NCBI RefSeq assembly: GCF_015352455.1
Contig: NZ_JADKPN010000014.1
Span: 80,089-144,088 of the forward strand
Direction of reading: 5' to 3'
DNA: 64,000 nt
Source of the DNA: Nocardioides islandensis
Lineage (GTDB): Bacteria; Actinomycetota; Actinomycetes; Propionibacteriales; Nocardioidaceae
Below the pieces are notes generated by a model. It was not told the DNA's origin. It searched no databases and saw only the letters and a program-made list of their open reading frames with translations. Both the position numbers and the translations under genes were made by a program. Shown here one piece after another: positions 25,501-32,810 of this stretch (the stretch's first letter is position 1; the number at the start of each line of letters is the position of its first letter).

Positions 25501-28500
25501 GGGTTGTTGTAGCCCTTCGCCGTGCGCAGGGTGACCGTCGACTGCGAGCTGTCGAGCCCGTCGTTGATCCGGTAGACGACCTGGAGGCTGCGGCCGTCGA
25601 CGGTCGAGGGCGCCTGGAGCTCCATCGGCCCGGTGCCGGACCGCAGGCGAACCCCGGGCGGCGGGTCGACGAGGGACACGGTGACCCGGCTGCCCGCGGC
25701 CACCAGGTCGTTGGCGAGCACGTCCACGACGGCCGTGCGGCCCGGCGCGACGGTGATCTGGTCGGGGACGGCCAGCGGCGGCTGCGGCGGGCCGGGCGGG
25801 GTCACCGAGACGCGGGCCGTGCCGGTGGACGTGGCGCCGAACGTGTCGGTGAGGGTGTAGGTGAACTCGTCGGTGCCCACCTGCCCGGGGTAGGCGGCGT
25901 ACTCGATCGAGTTCGCGCCGATCCGGGTCACCCGACCCAGCGCGGGGGCCGAGTCGAGGCCGAGCAGCGTCACGGCGTCGCCGTCCGGGTCCACGCCGTA
26001 CCCGGGCAGGCGCAGCTTGACGGAGTCGCCGGACACCGTGCGGCCCTCGAGCACGGGAGGTTCGGGGGGCTGGTTGTCGCGGACCCGCAGCGGCAGCACC
26101 GTCACCCGTACCTTGCCGGTCGCGGTGTCGCCCTGCTCGTTGGCGGCCTGGTAGCGGATGGTGACCCGCTTGGTGCCGGCGACGTCCGGCGCGACGTACC
26201 GGACGGCACGGCCCGTGACGTACGCCGAGCCGAGGTCGCCCTGGGGCGCTCCGATCGGCTGGACGTCCAGGCTGCCGGGCTGGTCGGCGAGCCCCTCGGT
26301 GACCAGGGACAGCGTGCCGCCGGACGGGCTGAAGTCGTTGTCGAGAACCGGGATCGACTGGGAGGTCCCGGCGCGCACCGTCACCTCGTCGTTCTGGGTG
26401 ACCGGCGTGTTGTCCTCGGGCAGGGGCCGCTGGCTGACGACGACCTGCCCGGTGATGCCGGACGTGCGGCCGTTGCTGATCGTGTAGCGGACCAGCTGCG
26501 GGTTCGGGGTCAGCGCGCCCTGTCGCGCCGACACGCGCAGCCAGCGCCCGGCGACCACGGCCACGTCGAGCTGGTTGGCGTTGACGGCCTCGGCGCGCTG
26601 CACCGACAGCAGACCGCCACCCGGGTCGACGTCGTTGGCCAGCACGTCGACGAGCGAGCCGGCCTGCCCGAACAGCGTCACGGTGTCGGGCACGGCCACC
26701 GGTGGCAGCGGCGGGTTCTCCGGCGCGCGCACGTCGACGCGGATCTTCCCGGTCGCGGTCTCGGCCGTGCCATAGGCGGCCTGGTAGTCGAGGAAGTACG
26801 TCTGCGCGGTCGTGGAGCGGAGCGTCACGGTGCCCTTGACCAGGTTCGTCGTGACCTCGGCGCCGGGCACCTGGGCGACCTTGCCCGCCAGCGCCAGCAC
26901 GGCGTCCGGGTTGGCCGGGTCGGCGCCAGGCAGGTCGTTGGCCAGCGGGCTGATCACCACGGGCTCGCCGGTCTCGCCGGAGATCACGTCGGGCTCGGCG
27001 GTCGGGGCGACGCCGTCCAGGTCGTTGGGGTCCTGGACGCGGAACGCCAGGCTCTCGGCCACCGGTGCGCCGAGGCCGTCGGTGACGTCGTAGTCGACCT
27101 TGACCAGGCCGCCCTGCGCCGGCGCGTGGAAGCGCACCGCTCCGGCGCCGGTGACCCGTGCGTCCGCGCCGGTGCCGGAGCCGGACTCGGGCTGCGCGGA
27201 CACCGTCGACACGGGGTCGCCGTCGGCGGGGTCGCGCCAGTCGGAGAGGACGGGTACGTCGATGGTGCCGCTGGCCGGCACCGTCCAGACGCGGGGCTCG
27301 AACCCGTTGCGGAGCTCCGGCTCGGAGTTCTGCGCGCCCGCGGCGGTGATGCCGACGCGCACGGTGGCGTGCGCCGAGACCGACTGCCGGCCGTCGTCGA
27401 TGAAGTACTCGAAGCTGGTGCCGCCCACCGCGTCGCCGGGCAGCGTGATCTGCACCGTCTGACCGTCGGGGCTGATCGCCAGCTGCCCGGTCGCACCACC
27501 CACCTGACGCACCGAGCGGATCGCCAGCAGCCGGCCCGACGGGGCGGTGTCGTTGTCGAGCGGGTGCAGGATCGTGGTCCGGCCGGGCCGGGCGCCGAGG
27601 TCGTCGTCCTTGGCCTTGGGCGGACGGCGGTCGCCCTGGTCCTGCTTGTTCTCGTCGTCGTCGTCGTTCTTGTCCTGGGACTTCAGGTGGAAGGCGTCCC
27701 AGTTGTCGAGCTGGGTGGGCTCGTCGGAGTCGACGTCCCAGACGTGCCCGCTCGCGCGGTCGTTCAGCACGATCTGGCCACGGTTGACGCGGAAGACCAG
27801 GTCGGAGGTCTGCGCGTCCAACGCCTGCGGCACGCCCTCGATCTGCCCGCTCGAGGACCCGCAGGCCGTGACCACGGCCCCGGTGCCGCCCGCCCACGCG
27901 CCGTACACGCAGTCGCCGAGGCGCACGGGGTTCGCCGGCTCGCCACCGACCCCCTGATTGCCATTGCCGGCCACCGGAGTGACTGTGCTGATGTGGCCGC
28001 TCGCGAGGTCGACGGCCAGTAGGCCGTCGCGCGCGCCCACGAGCACCGACGAGGCGCTCGGGCCGGGCTGCTGGAGCACCGAACCCTTCGGCACCTCGGC
28101 CTCGGCGCCGCCCATGACGACCAGGCGGCCGCTCGCGGAGTCGAGGACGACGGGGACGGCGCCCACCGCGGTGAGCGCGATCGCGTCGCTGAACGGGTCG
28201 CCGGGAAGCCGCTCGGTCGTCGGCGTGCCGAAGTCGATGTGGCCCGACTGGTGCAGCGTGAGGAGCTCGTCGGAGGTCGCGGACGCGGCGAACACCGTGC
28301 CGTCGAGCGCGACGGCCAGCGCGGCGTCCTTGCCGACCGTGGCGACCGGGTCGGTCTGGTTGGCGAGCGATCCGACCGCGGGGATGCCGACGGCGGGGTC
28401 CTCGCGCGTCGCCCAGAGCTTGCCGGTCACGGAGTCGAGGACCGCGAGGCTGCCGCCCGCCATCCCGACCGCCGGGCTGCCCGGGATCGCGGCCTCCTGG

Positions 28501-28838
28501 TCGTCGGCCGCCTTCATCTGCGCCGGGTCGAGCGGCAGCACCACGCCGTCGGTCAGGTCGACGCCGACGACCGACGAGCCGTCCTGGACCACGTCCAGGT
28601 TCGAGTCGATCCTCGAGAACACGGTGCCGTCCAGCTCGCCGATGGGCTTGTTGATCCGGCCGTACGAGCCGTCCTTCTTGCTGGTGACCCAGATGCCGCC
28701 GTCGTTCAGCTCGGCCTGGTGGGACTGGTAGCCGTCGGCCTGCACGGCGTACGTCACGACGCCTCCGACGGCGACGGCGAGTGCAGCCCAGGACGCCACC
28801 GCCGCGCGGCGGCGCTGCAGCTGACCCCCGAACGGCAC
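22557..28838 (-). CDS. Giant surface protein with propeller-like, Ig/cadherin-like and fn3 repeats (2093 aa)
   Basis: GTG start with AAGGGA 8 nt upstream. Residues about 12-31 form a signal anchor (ASWAALAVAVGGVVTYAV). Residues about 40-385 look like a beta-propeller. An acidic linker at about 388-413 holds DDDDEN. Residues about 415-1510 are tandem Ig/cadherin-like units, recognisable by VLANDVDPGG, VLDNDFSPSG and VLANDLV motifs that probably bind calcium. Three or four fibronectin type III domains follow (about 1515-1810), then a C-terminal region with a cysteine-rich end (about 1985-2093; CSDDSS, QPC, NNCIDVSC, VYC). It is probably an outer-surface filament or adhesin. First gene of the operon with MoxR, DUF58 and TgpA; divergent from the FHA/kinase genes. 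Confidence 0.88.
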   Translation of the reverse strand: MPFGGQLQRRRAAVASWAALAVAVGGVVTYAVQADGYQSHQAELNDGGIWVTSKKDGSYGRINKPIGELDGTVFSRIDSNLDVVQDGSSVVGVDLTDGVVLPLDPAQMKAADDQEAAIPGSPAVGMAGGSLAVLDSVTGKLWATREDPAVGIPAVGSLANQTDPVATVGKDAALAVALDGTVFAASATSDELLTLHQSGHIDFGTPTTERLPGDPFSDAIALTAVGAVPVVLDSASGRLVVMGGAEAEVPKGSVLQQPGPSASSVLVGARDGLLAVDLASGHISTVTPVAGNGNQGVGGEPANPVRLGDCVYGAWAGGTGAVVTACGSSSGQIEGVPQALDAQTSDLVFRVNRGQIVLNDRASGHVWDVDSDEPTQLDNWDAFHLKSQDKNDDDDENKQDQGDRRPPKAKDDDLGARPGRTTILHPLDNDTAPSGRLLAIRSVRQVGGATGQLAISPDGQTVQITLPGDAVGGTSFEYFIDDGRQSVSAHATVRVGITAAGAQNSEPELRNGFEPRVWTVPASGTIDVPVLSDWRDPADGDPVSTVSAQPESGSGTGADARVTGAGAVRFHAPAQGGLVKVDYDVTDGLGAPVAESLAFRVQDPNDLDGVAPTAEPDVISGETGEPVVISPLANDLPGADPANPDAVLALAGKVAQVPGAEVTTNLVKGTVTLRSTTAQTYFLDYQAAYGTAETATGKIRVDVRAPENPPLPPVAVPDTVTLFGQAGSLVDVLANDVDPGGGLLSVQRAEAVNANQLDVAVVAGRWLRVSARQGALTPNPQLVRYTISNGRTSGITGQVVVSQRPLPEDNTPVTQNDEVTVRAGTSQSIPVLDNDFSPSGGTLSLVTEGLADQPGSLDVQPIGAPQGDLGSAYVTGRAVRYVAPDVAGTKRVTIRYQAANEQGDTATGKVRVTVLPLRVRDNQPPEPPVLEGRTVSGDSVKLRLPGYGVDPDGDAVTLLGLDSAPALGRVTRIGANSIEYAAYPGQVGTDEFTYTLTDTFGATSTGTARVSVTPPGPPQPPLAVPDQITVAPGRTAVVDVLANDLVAAGSRVTVSLVDPPPGVRLRSGTGPMELQAPSTVDGRSLQVVYRINDGLDSSQSTVTLRTAKGYNNPPVVSDAFGAVGDGASITADVLSAGSVVDGATTGSTSGAYDPDGPFDDLRVAQVYAPAGIATSVNGGEITIERAEQPMVVPFRVEDADGGAATGSLYVPAASSGMPFVKQGAGIEVDPGKKVDADLSDYVVDPAGGPVSFTLKSRIWASPRSSVQAEVTGNDTFRVSAGKRYAGPGAVVFEVTTGRSVDDPDGIRATLSVPVQVGETRPILRCPEDPLEVPQGGSVRIDTAAVCHVFTAEPDQVDGLTWSADLDQGSAAGLTAGTPDANGVVQVTASGASSPGDTGTLRVAADNSAPGRINIRVIPTPPPSLAPIRVSTLRAGESQTIDLAQYLTPGVQDPVPTVVSADQLTGLDVRISHQGSSVTITTGAKVHGHAEFRVVMSDVAGDSAPGRLVQGRISLDVLGPPSVPGTPVPGKEVLDSRVSLDWRPAESNGSPIDFYEVADQFGHAMRCRGASCTILGLQNGTTYRFRVRAHNAVGFSDWSGTSVGAMPDDPIDLVGRIKLVEAGDGLLHISWQPVKTKGGAEISYRVKWAGGQDTAYVSNYTATGLDNHLRYTFTITPLNGFIPGGALTSAPFQPIGPPGQPRAPTITDQESPGSQGAVSLSWDPVDPNGPGPVRYTVYRDGSALATCTKIQTTGCDNANIDYEGQTYSYTVQAINKDGKSGGVLSAMGPAAQWKAVGKPAAWGSWDVEATGNNNQAHATFTVPATRGSESRVYVYADGAKVQSLAAIGSAEATFDVPNNLGPHTVMLEVCNEKGACSQSSTQNVQTYGPLVQGNIHSITPNIDVTKISWTIEVDSNGDPATLTVTSDRGRAEQFAVPVGVSSFTTQPIDLGYKQTENVTVTLADGSPARGPVSATNAAVTDPPPPPVIVVSRGALCSDDSSTGKQPCRTLGTDGDPNNCIDVSCGFVHISLGNWDAGQPVYCIVNDHQPGQGVSPNTDFDSRFYFGVPGGNVHVYCEQPGGAGVATADFTWPTT

Positions 28839-28894
28839 GCTGGCTTCCCTTCACCGGACTGCGCCCCTAGGAGGCCCAGCGGCACTGGTCAGTG

Positions 28895-28922
28895 ACTCTA
28901 GGCAGCGTGGGGGCTCGAACAA
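28895..28922 (-). promoter_or_regulatory. Predicted promoter of the giant-protein operon
   Basis: Minus-strand TTGTTC (28917-28922) and TAGAGT (28895-28900) with a 16-nt spacer. It lies in the 142-bp intergenic region shared with the divergent FHA gene; the A/T-rich stretch GAACAAAACTACGAACAAAC just beyond the -35 could aid opening or binding. The leader to the GTG at 28838 would be about 50 nt. Confidence 0.55.
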
Positions 28923-28980
28923 AACTACGAACAAACTTGCGCCGAGTTGGGCCCGATCGTGGGCATCGGGCCCTCCCTGC

Positions 28981-30255
28981 ATGACAATGGTGACCCACGA
29001 GCACCCTGGGCAAACGGAAAGGGCCGATCTCGGTGACGCAATGGTGACGCCGGACGTCTGGTACGTCGCGGGCGACGGCCTCCTCGTCGGTGCGGACCGA
29101 CGCTGGCTGCTGCTCGGCGACACCCCCGACGACGCCTTCGTCACGAGTCTCTGGGAGACCATCACCGGGTCCGGCGTCGACCGGGTGCTGGGCCTGCTGG
29201 AGAGCCACTACGGCGGCGACCTGCCGTCCCTGGCGATGACCGGCTCGGGCCGTGAGATCACCCGGGGCAAGGGCGAGGTCACCACCGACCGGGTCGGCGT
29301 GATGCTCAGCCTCGGCTCCGGATCGGCCGTGTCCGGCAAGCGCCGGCCCTTCCGCGGCGGCGTGGTCGGGGCGGCCCTGGTCGAGATCCCGGCCGACGTG
29401 CCGGCGGCCCGCGACGAGGGTCGCGGGCTCATCGACGGCATCCCGCAGGAGGTCCTCGACTCCGTCGGACCGGACGTCCCGATCCGGGCCCGCCTGACCA
29501 CCTCCGCGGAGCCGGCGTCCCCAGGCCCGACGGGACCGGTGGCCCGCGAGGCCGAGCAGCCGTCCGCCAGGCACGCGGCGGAGCCCGACGACCTCCACCA
29601 GACCGGGCACCGCCTCGAGCCCGTCGACGCCGCCGTCACCGGCCCGATCGGGCTGACCCGGGAGCCGCCGGAACCCATGACCGGTTCAGCCACCGCCGCC
29701 GGCGGCGACCGTGGCCAGACGGTCGTCCGCTCCCGCAGCGAGGGACCGCCGGTGCCGGTGCCCGAGCCTGAGTTCGAGCTGCTGCGCGAGCACACCCACG
29801 AGACCGTCATGGCGACGTACTGCCCGCAGGGCCACGTCAACCCGCCGTACGCCCCCACGTGCCGGGTCTGCTCGCAGCCCATCGCCCGCCAGGACCCGAT
29901 GCGCGCGCCACGTCCGCTGCTCGGCCGGCTCCGGCTGCCGACCGGCGAGACGGTGCCGTTCGACCGCGGCGTGGTCCTGGGCCGCAAGCCGGTCCCGGTC
30001 AACCCGCACGCCCCGCTCCCCCACCTCGTGGCGGTGCCGCAGGAGGCCGGGTTCGTCTCGCGCATGCACCTCCAGATCGAGCTCGACGGGTGGCTGGTGA
30101 TCTGCCGCGACCTCGGCTCGCGCGGGGGCACGACGCTGACCATGCCCGGCCGGCCGCCCGAGCGACTGAGGCCGATGGAGCCGCACGTGCTGGAGCCGGG
30201 GTGCCGGGTGTCGCTGGCCGACCAGTACGAAGTCGCCTACGAAGTCGTGCCGTAG
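28981..30255 (+). CDS. FHA-domain protein with a zinc ribbon
   Basis: Cytoplasmic protein of 424 residues. The N-terminal third (about 20-150) has no family I recognise. A Pro/Ala-rich linker leads to a zinc-ribbon segment with C281, H285, C294 and C297 (CPQGH and CRVC), then an FHA domain (about 325-420) with GVVLGRKPVP, the phosphothreonine-binding VSRMHLQIELDG and a DLGSRGGTTL loop. FHA domains bind phosphothreonine, and a Ser/Thr kinase gene follows 9 bp downstream. No start has a good ribosome binding site; ATGs at 28981, 28987 and 29041 are all possible, the last giving a protein starting MVTPDVWYV. Confidence 0.88.
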   Translation: MTMVTHEHPGQTERADLGDAMVTPDVWYVAGDGLLVGADRRWLLLGDTPDDAFVTSLWETITGSGVDRVLGLLESHYGGDLPSLAMTGSGREITRGKGEVTTDRVGVMLSLGSGSAVSGKRRPFRGGVVGAALVEIPADVPAARDEGRGLIDGIPQEVLDSVGPDVPIRARLTTSAEPASPGPTGPVAREAEQPSARHAAEPDDLHQTGHRLEPVDAAVTGPIGLTREPPEPMTGSATAAGGDRGQTVVRSRSEGPPVPVPEPEFELLREHTHETVMATYCPQGHVNPPYAPTCRVCSQPIARQDPMRAPRPLLGRLRLPTGETVPFDRGVVLGRKPVPVNPHAPLPHLVAVPQEAGFVSRMHLQIELDGWLVICRDLGSRGGTTLTMPGRPPERLRPMEPHVLEPGCRVSLADQYEVAYEVVP

Positions 30256-30264
30256 GAACTGCCG

Positions 30265-31686
30265 GTGACCGCTCCGACGATTCCGGGCTTCACCTACATC
30301 CAGCACATCGGCCAGGGCGGCTTCGCCGACGTCTTCCTCTACGAGCAGCAGTGGCCGCGGCAACGGGTGGCCGTCAAGGTGGTCCGGCCCGACCTCCCGC
30401 TCACCGAGCGCGAGAAGCAGATGTTCACCGCGGAGGCCGACGCGATGGCGCGGCTGGCCGACCACCCCTACATCGTCTCGGTGATCGGGGCCGGGACGAC
30501 GTCCCCGCAGGAGGGCTCCCGGCCCTACCTGGTCATGCGGTACTGCCCGCCGCCGGACCTCGGCCAGCGGGTGCAGGTCAAGCCGATGGCGGTCAGCGAG
30601 GCGATCGCCACCGGGATCAAGCTGGCCAGCGCGATCGAGACCGCGCACCGCTCGGGCATCCTGCACCGCGACATCAAGCCGTCCAACGTGCTCGTCACGA
30701 CGTACTCCGAGCCCGCGCTGACCGACTTCGGCATCGCCGGCCGGATGCACGAGGTGGAGGCCGACAACGACGTGCGGATCAGCTATCCCTGGTCCCCGCC
30801 CGAGCTGCTCGACGGGCGGTCCAACGGGTCGGTCGCCTCCGACGTGTACTCCCTCGGCGCGACGATCTGGAACCTCCTCGTCGGCCGGTCGCCCTTCTCG
30901 ATCCCGAGCGGCGACAACTCCTCGCGAGCCCTGACCGCTCGCATCCTGCACTCGACGCCGCCCAGGACCCAGCGGCCCGACGTCCCCGCGTCCCTCGACC
31001 TGCTGCTCCAGCAGTGCCTGGCGAAGGACCCGATGCACCGGCCCGCGAGCGCGCTCGAGCTCGCCCGGTCGCTGCAGCGGATCGAGTCGCAGGAGGGGTT
31101 CCCGCGCACGATGATCGCGGTGGAGACGGACCTGCCGGCCGTCCAGGACGTCGCCCCGACGGCCGGCGGGGACGCCACCGTCCTCAAGCCGGTGACGGTG
31201 ATCTCCGGATCGTCTCCGCGGGTGGCCGTGGAGCCCCCGCCCTCCTCGTCGGCCCCGCCGTCCCCGTCCGCCGAGACCGAGCCGACCACGGGCGACCGGG
31301 CCCGGGTGATCTGGCTGTCCGGCCTGGCGGCGCTGCTGCTGGTCGTCGGTCTGGTGCTCTTCCTCACGGCCGGCGGCGACGACCCCACCTCGAGCCCCCC
31401 TCCGACGCCGACGGCGAGCACGCCCGACAGCATCGACCCGGGCGCGCCGGCCGATCCCCCGGTCGTCACCGGGCGGCGTACGGACGCGGGCGTGGTCTTC
31501 CGCTGGCAGGCGCCCGACGGCGACCAGCCGGGCGACAGCTACGAGTGGCGCCGGACCGACACGGGCGCGGGCCGGCGCACCACTGACCTCACGGTCACCG
31601 TCCGCGCCGCGGGCCGGGTGTGCGTCCAGGTCCGCCTGATCCGCAGCGGCTTCATCTCTCCCTGGGGCAACCAGTGCGTCGACTGA
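30265..31686 (+). CDS. Transmembrane Ser/Thr protein kinase (PknB type) with an outer domain
   Basis: A 473-residue eukaryotic-like kinase. The kinase domain is residues 5-275: glycine loop HIGQGGFADVF, catalytic Lys38 (VAVKVV), HRDIKPSN with catalytic Asp136, and DFG Asp154. All key residues are present, so it should be active. A Pro/Ser-rich juxtamembrane region leads to a transmembrane helix (about 352-373, VIWLSGLAALLLVVGLVLFL) and an outer domain of about 80 residues with an fn3-like look (VFRWQAPDGD, ending WGNQCVD). It is probably cotranscribed with the FHA gene, which is a plausible target. No PP2C phosphatase is nearby. Confidence 0.92.
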   Translation: MTAPTIPGFTYIQHIGQGGFADVFLYEQQWPRQRVAVKVVRPDLPLTEREKQMFTAEADAMARLADHPYIVSVIGAGTTSPQEGSRPYLVMRYCPPPDLGQRVQVKPMAVSEAIATGIKLASAIETAHRSGILHRDIKPSNVLVTTYSEPALTDFGIAGRMHEVEADNDVRISYPWSPPELLDGRSNGSVASDVYSLGATIWNLLVGRSPFSIPSGDNSSRALTARILHSTPPRTQRPDVPASLDLLLQQCLAKDPMHRPASALELARSLQRIESQEGFPRTMIAVETDLPAVQDVAPTAGGDATVLKPVTVISGSSPRVAVEPPPSSSAPPSPSAETEPTTGDRARVIWLSGLAALLLVVGLVLFLTAGGDDPTSSPPPTPTASTPDSIDPGAPADPPVVTGRRTDAGVVFRWQAPDGDQPGDSYEWRRTDTGAGRRTTDLTVTVRAAGRVCVQVRLIRSGFISPWGNQCVD

Positions 31687-32330
31687 CCGTCCTCGTGGCG
31701 CTGCTGGTGCTGCTCGCGCTGGTGCCCGGGCCGGCGTCCGCCTCTCCCGGGGACCGCATCCGGGACCTGCTCGAGCGCGTCGCGGTCACCGACACCGCGC
31801 CGTACCACCCGGGGTACGACCGCGACTGCGATCCCGGCGGGTGCGTCTTCGGCGAGGAGTGGACCGACGACAACGACACCCGGTTCGGGCACAACGGCTG
31901 CGACACCCGGCAGGACGTGCTGCTCCAGCAGATGCGCGACATCGAGCTGCGCTGGGGCTCGGAGTGCCGGATCTACCAGGCCCGGCTGAAGGACCCGTAC
32001 ACCGGGCGCAACCTCACCTGGAAGCGCGACGGGTACCGGATCCAGATCGACCACGTGTACCCGCTGTCGACGGCCTGGTACGCCGGCGCCTGGGCCTGGA
32101 CCCAGCGCAAGCGCGTCCGCTTCGCCAACGACGTCGACCACGAGCTGCTCGCGGTCTGGGGCGCGGCCAACCAGGCCAAGGAGAACAGCACGCCCTCCGA
32201 GTGGCTGCCGCCGCGCACGGCGTACCACTGCCGGTACGTCCTGAGGTACCTCCAGGTCGCTCTTCGCTACGGCTTGTCGGTGACCGCCGCGGACGTGGCG
32301 ACGATGCGGGACGTCGCCTCGCGCTGCTAG
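31674..32330 (+). CDS. Secreted HNH endonuclease-like protein (DUF1524/GmrSD C-terminal type)
   Basis: A 218-residue exported protein with a signal peptide (MRRLTVLVALLVLLALVPGPASA). The HNH core is IQIDHVYPLSTAWYAGAWAW, followed by FANDVDHELLAVWGAANQAKENSTPSEWLPP, matching secreted DUF1524 nucleases (His and Asn/Lys metal-site residues present). Such proteins degrade nucleic acid outside the cell or in the envelope. The GTG start at 31674 overlaps the 3' end of the kinase gene by 13 bp, so it is likely translated from the kinase mRNA; a GTG at 31695 would remove the overlap and shorten the signal peptide. Confidence 0.82.
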   Translation: MRRLTVLVALLVLLALVPGPASASPGDRIRDLLERVAVTDTAPYHPGYDRDCDPGGCVFGEEWTDDNDTRFGHNGCDTRQDVLLQQMRDIELRWGSECRIYQARLKDPYTGRNLTWKRDGYRIQIDHVYPLSTAWYAGAWAWTQRKRVRFANDVDHELLAVWGAANQAKENSTPSEWLPPRTAYHCRYVLRYLQVALRYGLSVTAADVATMRDVASRC

Positions 32331-32770
32331 AGCGCCTCGCGCAGGGCCTCGGTGACCCGCTCGAGGTAGCCGCGGACCACGGCGCGCTCCTCGTCGCTGA
32401 GCCGGTCGTCGGTGTCGGCCAGCCGCGCCACCACCGGCCGCATCAGCTCCTCGACCTCCCGGCGCCCCGAGTCGGTGACCTCCACGCGGGTGCGCCGGCC
32501 GTCGTCGGGGTGCGGGCGGCGGCGTACGTGGCCGCGGGCGGCCAGCCGGTCCACCACACCGGAGCTCGCGGCCGAGGTGACGCCGAGCAGGTGGGACAGC
32601 TCGACCGGCCCGCGGGAGCCGCTCAGCAGGTGGCGCAGGGCCTGGAGCTCGGACGTGCTGAGGCCGGCCCTCCGCGCGACCGCCGGCTCCACCGTGGCCG
32701 CCACCTGGATCAGCGCATCCAGGGCGGCGGTCGTGGAGGTGGACGCCTCCTGCGGCACGTCGGTCGTCAC
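32327..32770 (-). CDS. MarR-family transcriptional regulator
   Basis: A 147-residue MarR protein. The winged helix spans about 40-105: LSTSELQALRHLLS, GPVELSHLLGVTSAASSGVVDRLAARG, and the wing RRRPHPDDGRRTRVEVT. The C-terminal helices form the dimerisation region. The GTG at 32770 follows TAGGTT by 7 nt, so it should be leaderless; longer frames upstream would run through the next gene. It converges on the HNH gene, the two stops sharing CTAG. Ligand and targets are unknown. Confidence 0.88.
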   Translation of the reverse strand: MTTDVPQEASTSTTAALDALIQVAATVEPAVARRAGLSTSELQALRHLLSGSRGPVELSHLLGVTSAASSGVVDRLAARGHVRRRPHPDDGRRTRVEVTDSGRREVEELMRPVVARLADTDDRLSDEERAVVRGYLERVTEALREAL

Positions 32771-32777
32771 CCGGTCG

Positions 32778-32783
32778 AACCTA
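32778..32783 (-). promoter_or_regulatory. Leaderless-type -10 box of the MarR gene
   Basis: Minus-strand TAGGTT, 7 nt before the GTG start at 32770, with no Shine-Dalgarno sequence. Confidence 0.55.
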
Positions 32784-32810
32784 CCAACGCGGTGTGCCGG
32801 GACAGCGTCC

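Noticed and set aside
22557..28838. Reading the giant protein as a non-ribosomal or polyketide megasynthase
   Set aside because: There are no carrier, condensation or ketosynthase motifs; the repeats are extracellular beta-sandwich units and a signal anchor is present.
24337..28854. Very long open frames overlapping the giant protein gene on both strands (about 1505 and 1215 residues)
   Set aside because: They are Arg/Gly/Pro- or Val/Asp-rich translations typical of alternate frames in high-GC DNA and show no domains; the 2093-residue frame has clear Ig and fn3 structure.
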